Source of the DNA: JAPWJZ01 sp966211335
GTDB taxonomy: Bacteria > Pseudomonadota > Alphaproteobacteria > Micavibrionales > UBA2020
DNA: 64,000 nt
Assembly: GCA_966211335.1 (NCBI GenBank)
Contig: CBIHNF010000001.1
Coordinates: 558,001-622,000, forward strand
Direction: 5' to 3'
Part shown: in pieces, positions 41,953-50,367 of the stretch
Layout of the letters: every line of letters starts with the position of its first letter
Position numbering within the stretch: position 1 is the first letter of the stretch
Program-made: the position numbers and the translations under genes
The notes under the pieces: generated by a model
The model's input: the letters and a program-made list of their open reading frames with translations, nothing else
The model's database searches: none
What the model was told of the DNA's origin: nothing

Positions 41953-44037
41953 CTAGCCGACCGTGTTGAGCAGGTCGTCGAGCACTTTTTCCGAAGCCGA
42001 AACCATGCGCGCCGCGGCAGCGTAAGACGTCTGCACGCGCACAAGTTCTGCGACTTCCTCGTCGATGTTGACGCCGGACTGGTCTGAATTGCGCTTGTCC
42101 AGCGTCGAAAGATAGGTTGTTTCCCGCGTATCCGCGTCGGAAGCCGCAGCGGCGTCTTCCGCCTGGCTGGTCAGCGCCGATCTTGCGTAGTCTTCAATAT
42201 TGCTGTTGGCAAGCAGGCCCGTTGCGAGACTGCCTGAAGCGCCAAGGTGCTGGGTGCGGAAGGCCGGCTGCGCGATGCCGGCAATGGTCAGGCCCAGCGC
42301 GTTGACGGGGGTGCCGGATGCGTTCTGCACGGTGATGTCGCCGCCCTGTTTGGGGGTCAGCACCAGCACGCCGCCGGTGCCGAGGGATGCGGTGAGGCCC
42401 GGAATGGCGTTGAGGGAGGCGAGAAGGTCTGTCGATGTATCGCCCGCTGCGATCGAGATGGTGACGGGGTTTTGCGTGCCGACTTGTACGGTGAAGGACG
42501 GGTTCTTCGCCAGCGTCGTGCCAAAGGAAAGACCAAGGTCGCCCATGCCTGCAGCGCCAATGCCGGCATCGCCGATCACGATATTGCCGGTGCCCTTGAA
42601 GGTCAGCTGGCCGGAGCCCGACAGCGAAGCCGTGCCGGGGCCCATAGCCGCGTTGATGTTATTAACAAGGTCGGTCGCCGTATCGCCGGGGTTGATGGTG
42701 ATGGTCGAGGCGCCAGAACCCACATCCAGCGTGAAGGAGGCAGGGGCGGTGATGTTGGGGAAGGCGTCAAGGTCCGGCTGGATCGCGGTGATATCCGTCA
42801 CGCCGTTCGTGCGGCTCGACGGCCCAATACCGAGCGCGGTGTACAAGTCGCCTGCGGAAATATCGGCGGTGCCGGTGCCCTGTTCATAGGCATAGGGGCC
42901 GAAGGCGAATTCCGACACTTTGCGGATAATTTCGTTAGAGCCGGTCTGGATGATCTGGCCGTAGGTGCCGCTGCGCAGCAGCGTCGGGTCGGCAACAACA
43001 GCGGCGTTGACCTGAATGGTGCCCGCATAGCCATTATAAGTGACGGGGGCGGGGTCGGCGACGGAGGCCGGGACGTTGCCGGTTGAATCGGTGAAGAGGC
43101 GCAGGCCCTGCGCATCGAAGCGGCTCGACATTTTCTGCGCAAGTTCGTCCATCTGCGCCTGGTAGGTTGGCAGCGTGTCATCGCGCAGTTTGAACAGCGC
43201 GCCCATTTCACCGCCGACGGAGCCTTGCGTCACTTCCGTGCCGGTCGCGCTGTCAATGAACAGGCCCGAAGCAGTGGCGGGGTAGGAGGTCGAGGCGCTC
43301 TGCGTTTTCGCGGCGAAGACCAGCTGGTGCGCGGTTGAGTCCACCAGCGTCTGGCCCTGCTTGGTCATCACGACCAGCTGGTTATTGTCAGACGTAAAGC
43401 TCGACACCTGCATATATTTGGCAATCGCCTTCACGGCAGTGTCGCGCTGGTCTTCAAGGTCGGCGGTCGAGCGGCCTTGCGCCGTCAGCTGCGTAATCTG
43501 GCGGTTCAGGGCGGCGACAGTGTTCAGCTGCTGGTTGACGGCGGAAACGTCATTGGAAATCTGCGTATCGGCGTCGTTGCGCTGTTGCTGCACGAGCTGG
43601 GTAAACTTGTTGAAGGTCGATGCCACCTGCTGCGCCGCAGTCACGACGGAATTCAGCGCCGCCGTATTATCCGGCGAGAGCGAGAGGGTGGAGAACGCGT
43701 CCGAGAGGTTGCCGATCTGGTTGGAGATGGCAGTTTGCGCATCCGACGCGCCATGGAAGGACTGGATGCGGGCAAGGAAGGTATTCTCGACGCTTGCGCC
43801 GGCCGAGACGCTCGTCTGCGTCGTCAGGTCGCGGAGGAGGGATTTGTCGACATTGCGCATAATCGCGTCCAGCGTCACGCCATTGGCGGTGCCGCCGACG
43901 ATCAGCGTTTCCTGCGGCAGTATTTTCCGGGTGTAGCCGGGGGTCGAGGCGTTCGAGATGTTGGAGGAGATAACATCAAGGGTCTTCTGCGCTGCCTTCA
44001 GCCCGCTTAACGCAGAGTTTAATGAGAGTGTTGTCAT
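41953..44037 (-). CDS. flgK: Flagellar hook-associated protein FlgK
   Basis: A 694-residue protein started at ATG 44037 (AAGGG ten bases upstream; a longer frame to 44118 would run through the promoter). The N-terminal signature LNSALSGLKAAQKTLDVISSNISNASTPGYTRK and the C-terminal SGVNIDEEVAELVRVQTSYAAAARMVSASEKVLDDLL are those of flagellar axial proteins. A beta-rich insertion fills the middle. FlgK joins hook to filament with FlgL. Confidence 0.93.
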   Translation of the reverse strand: MTTLSLNSALSGLKAAQKTLDVISSNISNASTPGYTRKILPQETLIVGGTANGVTLDAIMRNVDKSLLRDLTTQTSVSAGASVENTFLARIQSFHGASDAQTAISNQIGNLSDAFSTLSLSPDNTAALNSVVTAAQQVASTFNKFTQLVQQQRNDADTQISNDVSAVNQQLNTVAALNRQITQLTAQGRSTADLEDQRDTAVKAIAKYMQVSSFTSDNNQLVVMTKQGQTLVDSTAHQLVFAAKTQSASTSYPATASGLFIDSATGTEVTQGSVGGEMGALFKLRDDTLPTYQAQMDELAQKMSSRFDAQGLRLFTDSTGNVPASVADPAPVTYNGYAGTIQVNAAVVADPTLLRSGTYGQIIQTGSNEIIRKVSEFAFGPYAYEQGTGTADISAGDLYTALGIGPSSRTNGVTDITAIQPDLDAFPNITAPASFTLDVGSGASTITINPGDTATDLVNNINAAMGPGTASLSGSGQLTFKGTGNIVIGDAGIGAAGMGDLGLSFGTTLAKNPSFTVQVGTQNPVTISIAAGDTSTDLLASLNAIPGLTASLGTGGVLVLTPKQGGDITVQNASGTPVNALGLTIAGIAQPAFRTQHLGASGSLATGLLANSNIEDYARSALTSQAEDAAAASDADTRETTYLSTLDKRNSDQSGVNIDEEVAELVRVQTSYAAAARMVSASEKVLDDLLNTVG

Positions 44038-44080
44038 GTTCGAGACCCTTTTTAGGTGTAGTTCGACTACAGCAATAGAA

Positions 44081-44095
44081 GCAAAGGCCGTGCCA
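44081..44095 (-). promoter_or_regulatory. Sigma-54 promoter for flgK-flgL
   Basis: Read leftward the sequence is TGGCACG-GCCT-TTGC, an exact match to the -24/-12 consensus (TGGCACG-N4-TTGC). It lies 44 bases upstream of the flgK ATG. Flagellar class III/II genes of alphaproteobacteria are often RpoN-dependent. Confidence 0.85.
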
Positions 44096-44177
44096 GTTTG
44101 CGGCTGTCCTATATACAAATAGGAAAATCCATATATTTCAGTTGTTTAAGGCTATGGCTGGATAGTCGTGCGCCATT

Positions 44178-44193
44178 TGGCACGTTGCTTGCA
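44178..44193 (+). promoter_or_regulatory. Sigma-54 promoter for the divergent gene
   Basis: TGGCACG-TTGC-TTGCA matches the sigma-54 consensus with the correct GG/GC spacing. The start site should fall near 44204, giving a leader of about 28 bases with AAAGGAG before the ATG at 44233. Confidence 0.85.
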
Positions 44194-44232
44194 ATTCATA
44201 TCATCAGGTTTAAAGGAGCACGCCGCCGCCAC

Positions 44233-45447
44233 ATGATCGATGATGCCAGCCAAGTCCAGAGCTACAGCCGCCAGGGGGACGAAGATCGTACCGCCGGCCT
44301 GTATTCCGGCCGTGCTGCGCGGGCTTATGCTTCCCGTAATGGGCAGGTGGCGGACAGTGGCGATATGCCCGCGCCCGACAAGGCGACGTTTGCAAAGCTG
44401 CTGCAGGGCTCCACCGGTACTGCGGGCACGGCTTCCACCGCCGCCGCCGCGCCTGTTCGGGAGACCGCACCCACCGAAAGTCTTCACATCGTCGTGCCGC
44501 GCCCGAATAATGACGGCGAGCAGCGCACCGCCGGTTCCTCCGCCCCGCAGACAGATACCAAAGCCGCCCCCTCCGACGGCAGCACGAAGAAGCACGGCAG
44601 TTTCTGGGACTTCATCGTCGGCATTTTCGACATATTGAATCCGCTGGAACATATTCCCGTCATCAGCACCATCTACGCCAAAATCACAGGCCATAAAATC
44701 TCGCCCATGGCGCGCATCGCGGGCGACACCCTTTACGGCGGGCCCATTGGCGCCGCCGTCGGCGTTGCCAATGTCGTGTCCGAAAAAGAAACCGGCAAGG
44801 ATCTTGGCGAAAACGTCATGGCCATGTTCCACAAAAAATCCGCCGCGCCCAAGGCGGATGACGGGTCTGATCTTGCCGCCGTTACCGGGAGCCTGCCGAA
44901 AGTGAATATCGCCTGGAATGATGCGCCCGCCACCACCAATGCACCTGCTGCCATTCCCGCGGCGGATCAGAATGCGCATGTTGCCTTGCGCAGCCAGCAG
45001 GGCTACCGTCCCAAAATCGCACCGCCGCAGCTGGTCGCGCCGCAGAACGCTATTCCGACCCCCGCCGCAGCGCCCGCGCATGTACGCACAAATTTGATTT
45101 CCGACGCCGCGAAAGACGTGCAGGCCGTCGCCACCAATAACGTATCCACTTTCCCGACACGGCGGTTCAACCCTCTGCCCCCCCGGATCCACGTGTCGGA
45201 AAACCAGCCGTCCGCCCTCACAAGACCCCCGCGGACGGCAACCGGGAGCAATGCAGCCAAGCCGTCCCTGACAGCGGCCTCGGCCCAGCCTTCGCTCCTC
45301 GCACAAGAAGCTCCGGCAGATGCACCTCAGAACCAGGTCATCCCGCCGGAGCTGATTGCGCAAAAAATGATGGCGGGGCTTGATAAATATGCGGCCATGA
45401 AACAGTCCAGCATGGTGACAGCGCAACCGTCAGCCGGCTTGCAGTAA
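44233..45447 (+). CDS. Flagellar-regulon hypothetical protein
   Basis: A 404-residue protein begun at ATG 44233. The N- and C-terminal thirds are Ala/Pro/Thr-rich and likely disordered; the middle (about residues 117-185) holds SFWDFIVGIFDILNPLEHIPVISTIYAKITG and ISPMARIAGDTLYGGPIGAAVGVANVV, a conserved-looking helical unit. It faces flgK across paired sigma-54 promoters, so a flagellar role is likely, for example a chaperone or assembly factor; the precise function is unknown. Confidence 0.7.
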   Translation: MIDDASQVQSYSRQGDEDRTAGLYSGRAARAYASRNGQVADSGDMPAPDKATFAKLLQGSTGTAGTASTAAAAPVRETAPTESLHIVVPRPNNDGEQRTAGSSAPQTDTKAAPSDGSTKKHGSFWDFIVGIFDILNPLEHIPVISTIYAKITGHKISPMARIAGDTLYGGPIGAAVGVANVVSEKETGKDLGENVMAMFHKKSAAPKADDGSDLAAVTGSLPKVNIAWNDAPATTNAPAAIPAADQNAHVALRSQQGYRPKIAPPQLVAPQNAIPTPAAAPAHVRTNLISDAAKDVQAVATNNVSTFPTRRFNPLPPRIHVSENQPSALTRPPRTATGSNAAKPSLTAASAQPSLLAQEAPADAPQNQVIPPELIAQKMMAGLDKYAAMKQSSMVTAQPSAGLQ

Positions 45448-45474
45448 AGCCTTGCGCTGTGGCACCATCAGGCC

Positions 45475-45996
45475 ATGAACATCATCGTCCAGACATCTAA
45501 GAATACGCCAACCACCGGCAAGCTTTTCATCGGCGGCAAGCGCTATGACTGCACGCTCGGGCGCTCGGGCGTCACGGCCGATAAAAAAGAAGGCGATGGC
45601 GCAACGCCCATCGGCACTTATCCGCTGCGCCAGCTACTCTACCGCGCCGACAGGTTAGCCGCGCCGGAAACCGGCTTGCCGCTGGAAGTGCTGACACCGG
45701 ATACCGGATGGTGCGAAGATCCGGCGCATGCCGACTACAATACCAAAATCACTCTACCGCACGAAGCGGGCACAGATCGCATGACGCGGGACGACCATTT
45801 GTATGACCTCGTCGCCGTCGTCGGCTATAACGATGCGCCGGTGGTGGCGGGCAAAGGTTCTGCTATTTTCATCCACCTCGCGCGGCCGGATTTCACGCCG
45901 ACAGCCGGCTGCGTCGGCCTCAAGCTCGAAGACCTGCAGGAAGTTTTGAAACTTTGTGATTCGACCAGCCACATCACTATTCTGCCGCCCGCCTGA
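45475..45996 (+). CDS. L,D-transpeptidase (YkuD domain)
   Basis: A 173-residue protein with the YkuD catalytic signature: His in FIHLARP and Cys in TAGCVGL. These enzymes form 3-3 cross-links or attach proteins to peptidoglycan. There is no signal peptide or lipobox, which is odd for a periplasmic enzyme; the family also has short cytoplasm-like members annotated as unknown. It lies 28 bases after the flagellar-regulon gene. Confidence 0.85.
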   Translation: MNIIVQTSKNTPTTGKLFIGGKRYDCTLGRSGVTADKKEGDGATPIGTYPLRQLLYRADRLAAPETGLPLEVLTPDTGWCEDPAHADYNTKITLPHEAGTDRMTRDDHLYDLVAVVGYNDAPVVAGKGSAIFIHLARPDFTPTAGCVGLKLEDLQEVLKLCDSTSHITILPPA

Positions 45997-46084
45997 AATA
46001 AGTCATTCCCCTGATTCTCCATATTGACCTTGGGGCGCAAGTTACTATGATGCGAGCCTTCCCACGGACAAGGAGCGCCGCATT

Positions 46085-46375
46085 ATGCCAAAAGCCAATC
46101 TCAAGACCGACGAACAGGATGAAACTGCAGGCGCCAACGGCAACGTGTCCGGCGCGCGGTTGAAATCCTTCATCGAGCGCATCGAGCGTCTGGAAGAAGA
46201 GAAAAAGGCGTTGGCGGAAGATGTGCGCGATGTCTACGGCGAAGCGAAAGCCACCGGCTTCGACCCCAAGATCATGCGCAAGATTGTCTCATTACGCAAA
46301 ACCAACCTCGAGAAGCGCCGTGAAGAGGCCGAACTTCTCGATGTTTACATGTCCGCGATCGGCATGGCCGAGTAA
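46085..46375 (+). CDS. gapR: GapR-like nucleoid protein (DUF2312)
   Basis: A 96-residue protein containing RLKSFIERIERLEEEKKALAEDVRDVYGEAKATGFD and IMRKIVSLRKTNLEKRREEAELLDVYMSAIG, the coiled-coil and helix of DUF2312. GapR in Caulobacter binds overtwisted AT-rich DNA ahead of replication and transcription and stimulates topoisomerases. AAGGAGCG lies before the ATG. A hallmark of Alphaproteobacteria. Confidence 0.95.
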   Translation: MPKANLKTDEQDETAGANGNVSGARLKSFIERIERLEEEKKALAEDVRDVYGEAKATGFDPKIMRKIVSLRKTNLEKRREEAELLDVYMSAIGMAE

Positions 46376-46526
46376 TACTCCAAGCCCTAAATCGTCCAGC
46401 CCCTTAAAAAAGTTGGGGATTTTCAAGGCAAAGGCTTTTATACTGGCCGCTGCCGTATTATCCTTGAGGGGCTTTAAAGCCGCGTCGAGGCGGATAGGGT
46501 TCTTGTTAGGGGCATTTTCAAGCGAC

Positions 46527-47924
46527 ATGCAACAGCGTCTCATCATTCCGGTTGTTCTGGCGGCACTCATCGCCTCGGCAACCCTCGCCTCCGCCCCCGC
46601 GCTTGCGCAGCAGGCGGGTGAAATCACCTTCGATGACGCGATCGCCGCCTTCAACTACGGCGATAATGATCAGGCCAACAAATATTTCTGGAAGCTTGCC
46701 GGCGCCGGCGATCCGCGCGCGGAATATTACCTCGCCTATATGCTGGATGCCGGCCTTGGCACAGGGCAGGACGTGAACGGCGCTGCCACCTGGTATAAAA
46801 AATCGGCTGATCAGGATTACCTGCCTGCTGTCGTTTACATGGGTTACATCTATTCCACCGGCCACGGCGTGCCGCGCGACGATAAACTCGCGTTCAAATG
46901 GTACACCAAGGCAGCGCAGATGGGCGATGCGATTGCGCAGAACAACCTTGCCACCATGCTGCGCCTCGGCAAGCCCTACGCCAAAAATTTACCGCTCGCG
47001 GCGCAGTGGTTCCTGCAGTCCGCGATGCAGGGTAACATGCGCGCGCAATATAACCTTGCCACCATGTACCGCACCGGTGACGGCATTCAGAAGAACGAAG
47101 CGGAAGCCGTGCGCTGGTACAGCTTTGCCGCCAACCAGGGCGATATGTATGCGCAGAACGCGCTTGGCTACATGTACCGCAAGGGCATCGGCGTGGAGCA
47201 AAATATCCAAACCTCGCTCGACTGGTACCGCAGAGCGGCGGAGCAGGGACATGTCCCTTCGCAAATGACGATCGCCCTGATGTATGAACTCGGCGAAGCG
47301 GGCGCTGCCGGCGGCATCAATGAGGCTTTCACCTGGTACGTCCATGCGGCGGAACAGGGCAACGAGCGCGCGATGCACCGCCTTGGCTATCTCTATGAAT
47401 CGGGCCCCAAGGCCGACGGTTCCGGTGTTGCGCAGGATTACAAGGAAGCCTTCAACTGGTACAAGCGCGCGGTGGAAGAGAAGAACTATACCCCTTCCAT
47501 GGTCGCCCTCGCCAGCCTGTATGAACTTGGCAAAGGTGTGAAGCCGAACCCGCAAAAAGCGATGGAGCTCTACCAGAAGGCCGCCGATGCCGGCGACCCC
47601 TATGCGCAGATGCGCCTTGCCGCGATGTATCGCGACGGCTTCGGCGTCAACAAGGACCTTGCCAAATCCTACACCTGGTACGGTATTGCGCATGACCTGC
47701 TGGAGCAGCGCGGCCGCCTTTCCGCCAAGACGGACGAGAGCAAGGGCAGCTCGGAAAACGACCTTCTGGTCGAAGCCGTGCAGAACATGAGCAAGCTGAA
47801 CGGCGTTATCACGCCGCAGGAAAAGACGAACGCGGAGCGCCAGATAAGAACGTGGCGCCCCTACAATCCCATGGCCAGCCGCATGCTCGCGCCGAAGGAT
47901 CAGCCCCTCAACTACGACAAGTAA
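46527..47924 (+). CDS. Exported Sel1-repeat protein
   Basis: A 465-residue protein begun at ATG 46527, where a signal peptide starts (ending APALAQQ); the open frame extends 102 codons further upstream but that part overlaps gapR. About ten Sel1 repeats follow (AEYYLAYMLDAGLGTGQDVNGAATWYKKSADQ; A-x-Y-N-L-A-x-M-Y-x-x-G), forming an alpha solenoid for protein binding. It probably acts in the periplasm. The downstream NadQ-like gene starts 32 bases later. Confidence 0.87.
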   Translation: MQQRLIIPVVLAALIASATLASAPALAQQAGEITFDDAIAAFNYGDNDQANKYFWKLAGAGDPRAEYYLAYMLDAGLGTGQDVNGAATWYKKSADQDYLPAVVYMGYIYSTGHGVPRDDKLAFKWYTKAAQMGDAIAQNNLATMLRLGKPYAKNLPLAAQWFLQSAMQGNMRAQYNLATMYRTGDGIQKNEAEAVRWYSFAANQGDMYAQNALGYMYRKGIGVEQNIQTSLDWYRRAAEQGHVPSQMTIALMYELGEAGAAGGINEAFTWYVHAAEQGNERAMHRLGYLYESGPKADGSGVAQDYKEAFNWYKRAVEEKNYTPSMVALASLYELGKGVKPNPQKAMELYQKAADAGDPYAQMRLAAMYRDGFGVNKDLAKSYTWYGIAHDLLEQRGRLSAKTDESKGSSENDLLVEAVQNMSKLNGVITPQEKTNAERQIRTWRPYNPMASRMLAPKDQPLNYDK

Positions 47925-47956
47925 GCGCGGCTTTATTATACAAGGCAGTTCATCCC

Positions 47957-48961
47957 ATGACCCCGCGTAACACCGCCGACCCGCAAAGCATCATCATCGG
48001 CCTTTCCGCCGTCGTCGTCGCCGTCGAGAATAACGAGCCGAAAGTTTTCATCGTGCGCGGCGCGGAACACGCGCTCTCCGTCGGCGTTAACCCGACGAAT
48101 GAAGAGGGCGACGCGCTCCCCTTTGGTCCCTTCGAGCCCGAAAAGCACGCAACGCTGGAAGCGGGTCTCCGCGCTTACGTCACCGACCAAACGCCGCTCA
48201 ACCCCGGCTATGTCGAGCAGTTGTACACCTTCGGCAACCGCGGCCGCTATGCGGGGCAGGCGGCGGAATACCAGCGCGTCGTCTCCATCGGCTATCTGGC
48301 GCTCACCCATCAGGCGCGCACCAAGACGACGGAAAAAGTTTTCTGGGGTGACTGGTACAGCTACTTCCCCTGGGAAGACTGGCGCGCCGGCAAGCCCAAA
48401 GTTATCTCCGACGTGATCGAGCTGGGCCTGAAGCGTTGGGTCGCTGCCGCCGAGACCAAGGAAGAAAAAAACTACCGCCGCACCAGAGCCGACCTCTGCT
48501 TCGGCCTCGATGATATTCCCTGGGACGAGGAAAAAGTGCTGGAGCGCTACGAGCTGCTCTATGAAGCGCGCCTTGTCTATGAATCCATCCGCGACAAGGG
48601 CACGAAGGTTGACTACGTCCTCGTTCCCGGCCGCTCGATGCTCTATGACCACCGCCGCATTCTGGCGACCGCCATGGGCCGCCTGCGCGGTAAATTGAAA
48701 TACCGCCCCGTCGTGTTCGAGCTGGTGCCGCCCGAATTCACACTGCTGAACCTGCAGAAAACGGTCGAAGCGATTGTCGGCCATTCCCTGCACAAACAGA
48801 ATTTCCGCCGCCTCGTCGAAGGCTCCGGCATGGTGGAGGAAATCAGCGGCAAAAAATCCGCCGAAGCCGGCGGCCGCCCCGCCGCGCTGTTCCGCTTCCG
48901 CAAGGACGTGGTGTTTGAGCGCCCCGCGCCGGGCGTGAAACTTTCGCCGGCGATGATGTGA
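47957..48961 (+). CDS. nadQ: NadQ-like NAD-biosynthesis regulator (NUDIX-like plus winged helix)
   Basis: A 334-residue protein begun at ATG 47957. The N-terminal two-thirds are NUDIX-like but with a degenerate box (ATLEAGLRAYVTDQTPL lacks the catalytic Glu pair), followed by VEQLYTFGNRGR and RVVSIGYLAL as in NrtR-type regulators; the C-terminal third reads as a winged helix (FTLLNLQKTVEAIVGHSLHKQNFRRLVEGSGMVEEI). In Alphaproteobacteria a predicted regulator of this type (NadQ, COG4111) controls nad genes. nadABC lies 2.6 kb downstream, behind a palindrome at 51511-51527. Confidence 0.82.
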   Translation: MTPRNTADPQSIIIGLSAVVVAVENNEPKVFIVRGAEHALSVGVNPTNEEGDALPFGPFEPEKHATLEAGLRAYVTDQTPLNPGYVEQLYTFGNRGRYAGQAAEYQRVVSIGYLALTHQARTKTTEKVFWGDWYSYFPWEDWRAGKPKVISDVIELGLKRWVAAAETKEEKNYRRTRADLCFGLDDIPWDEEKVLERYELLYEARLVYESIRDKGTKVDYVLVPGRSMLYDHRRILATAMGRLRGKLKYRPVVFELVPPEFTLLNLQKTVEAIVGHSLHKQNFRRLVEGSGMVEEISGKKSAEAGGRPAALFRFRKDVVFERPAPGVKLSPAMM

Positions 48962-49822
48962 TTATCCGCCTGTCGCGCGTTTTTTAAACGTTACTGTCTT
49001 GATACCGCATGCCTTGCCGGATCCCGCCTGCATGGCGCTGGAAATCCTGCGGGCATTGTCGTGGAGTTCCTGCGTGTTTCTCTTTTCAAGCTCCGCCTTC
49101 AGACCGAGTGCGTAGGGGTGACTGGATTTGCATGCGGTGAGTGCCGATTGCACTTCTGCGTGCGACAAGTCGATATACTGCAAAGCCTCCGCATTGGCGA
49201 AGGCGAATTCCTTCACCGCATGCATCCCGGCTGTCAGGCCGTTTTTATCGCGGCGGGCGGGGTCCGCCTTTTCCGCCAGCAGCAGTGCTACAAAAGCGCC
49301 AAGGCCCGCGTTTTCTGCCGCCAGCATTAGGGGCGTGATGCCTTCCGCGTTTGGAATATCGGCTTTCGCACCATAGCGGATCAGGTCGCGCGAAAAGGGC
49401 AGCATATCCGCGTCCAGTTCATTGTGCATCGTATAGTGAAGCGCGGTGTTGCCAAATTTGTCCTGCGCATCCACAGGCGCGCCGTGGGCAAGCAGCAGGT
49501 CGACGGCGCGTGTCTTTTCAATCGCCGCATATTGCATCAGCAGCGTCTGTCCGTCCTTGTTCACTGTCTTCGCATCATTAATGAAATAATCCAGATAGCT
49601 TTGCGCAAAATCCCATTTCTCGGCGTAGAGCAGCGATTCCAGTGGCGTATAGCCGTCACCGTTGCGCTTCTGCCGCGCGGCGGGGTAGGCCGCAAAACAG
49701 TCAAGGGCGCCGCGGATATCGCCGGAGTCCAGCAGCGCAAAACCGCGCTTCGCCGCAAAGCCTGCCATCAGGTCATTTGTCTTCGCTGACGCGCGGGTGA
49801 ATATTTTTTTCAGCACATTCAT
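48962..49822 (-). CDS. Ankyrin-repeat protein with C-terminal KTVTF motif
   Basis: A 286-residue protein with five or six ankyrin repeats (about residues 30-215: VDAQDKFGNTALHYTMHNELDADMLPFSRDLIRYGAKADIPNAEGITPLMLAAENAGLG). The tail reads GIKTVTFKKRATGG. The start overlaps the previous stop by four bases (ATGA); it is the last gene of a three-gene leftward operon inserted between the NadQ-like gene and nadA. Its stop abuts the stop of the NadQ-like gene. Confidence 0.87.
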   Translation of the reverse strand: MNVLKKIFTRASAKTNDLMAGFAAKRGFALLDSGDIRGALDCFAAYPAARQKRNGDGYTPLESLLYAEKWDFAQSYLDYFINDAKTVNKDGQTLLMQYAAIEKTRAVDLLLAHGAPVDAQDKFGNTALHYTMHNELDADMLPFSRDLIRYGAKADIPNAEGITPLMLAAENAGLGAFVALLLAEKADPARRDKNGLTAGMHAVKEFAFANAEALQYIDLSHAEVQSALTACKSSHPYALGLKAELEKRNTQELHDNARRISSAMQAGSGKACGIKTVTFKKRATGG

Positions 49823-50367
49823 GTGGAGGCGGGTGTTTTGAAGCGGACAGGTTTCACGCGCGGGGGATTGGCGCAGCCTTGCTGCATGCCCTCGTCAATA
49901 GCTGCCATCTGTTCGGCATGGTTTTTCTGTGCTGCAAAAGCCGCAGCAGCGTCACGTTCTGCAGCCAGCTTCAGCCCAAGTGTTTGGTTGAGCGTGACGG
50001 CATTCAAGAAGGCATCATCCCCTTCATAAGTCGCAACGCGCAGGCCCCAGGCCATATATTCAGCATTGTGGTTCACAAGGCATCCGGCTTCCAGCAGTGG
50101 AATGGCGGCATCCCAGTTGCCGGATTCAAGCGCTATTACAGCGGCATTTTTTCCAAGGCTGTCGGTGGAATGTATATTCGCGCCATCTGCCATCAGCGAT
50201 TTTATGATGTCGGCCGGCTGGTTGCGCGCGGCCATCATCAGCGCGTCGCGGCCGGTGGCTTCCTCCGTCTCAATCGGTGCTGGCAGAAACAGCGGTGTGG
50301 CGTTAATGGCCTCCGCGCTGGAGCTGCGGCGAAAAATACCGGAAAAAATATCGCGAAGGGTTTTCAT
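49819..50367 (-). CDS. Ankyrin-repeat protein with C-terminal KPVRF motif
   Basis: A 182-residue protein with three ankyrin repeats (about residues 38-130; GANIHSTDSLGKNAAVIALESGNWDAAIPLLEAGC) and a Glu/Ala helix. The tail reads PPRVKPVRFKTPAST. It overlaps both neighbours by four bases (ATGA), so the three are translated together. Confidence 0.85.
   Translation of the reverse strand: MKTLRDIFSGIFRRSSSAEAINATPLFLPAPIETEEATGRDALMMAARNQPADIIKSLMADGANIHSTDSLGKNAAVIALESGNWDAAIPLLEAGCLVNHNAEYMAWGLRVATYEGDDAFLNAVTLNQTLGLKLAAERDAAAAFAAQKNHAEQMAAIDEGMQQGCANPPRVKPVRFKTPAST

Noticed and set aside
45475..45996. The L,D-transpeptidase as a secretion-linked effector
   Set aside because: No signal or C-terminal motif ties it to the type IVB system; its place next to the flagellar-regulon gene is the only context.
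46221..46526. Upstream extension of the Sel1-protein reading frame
   Set aside because: It overlaps gapR out of frame, and a signal peptide begins exactly at the ATG at 46527.
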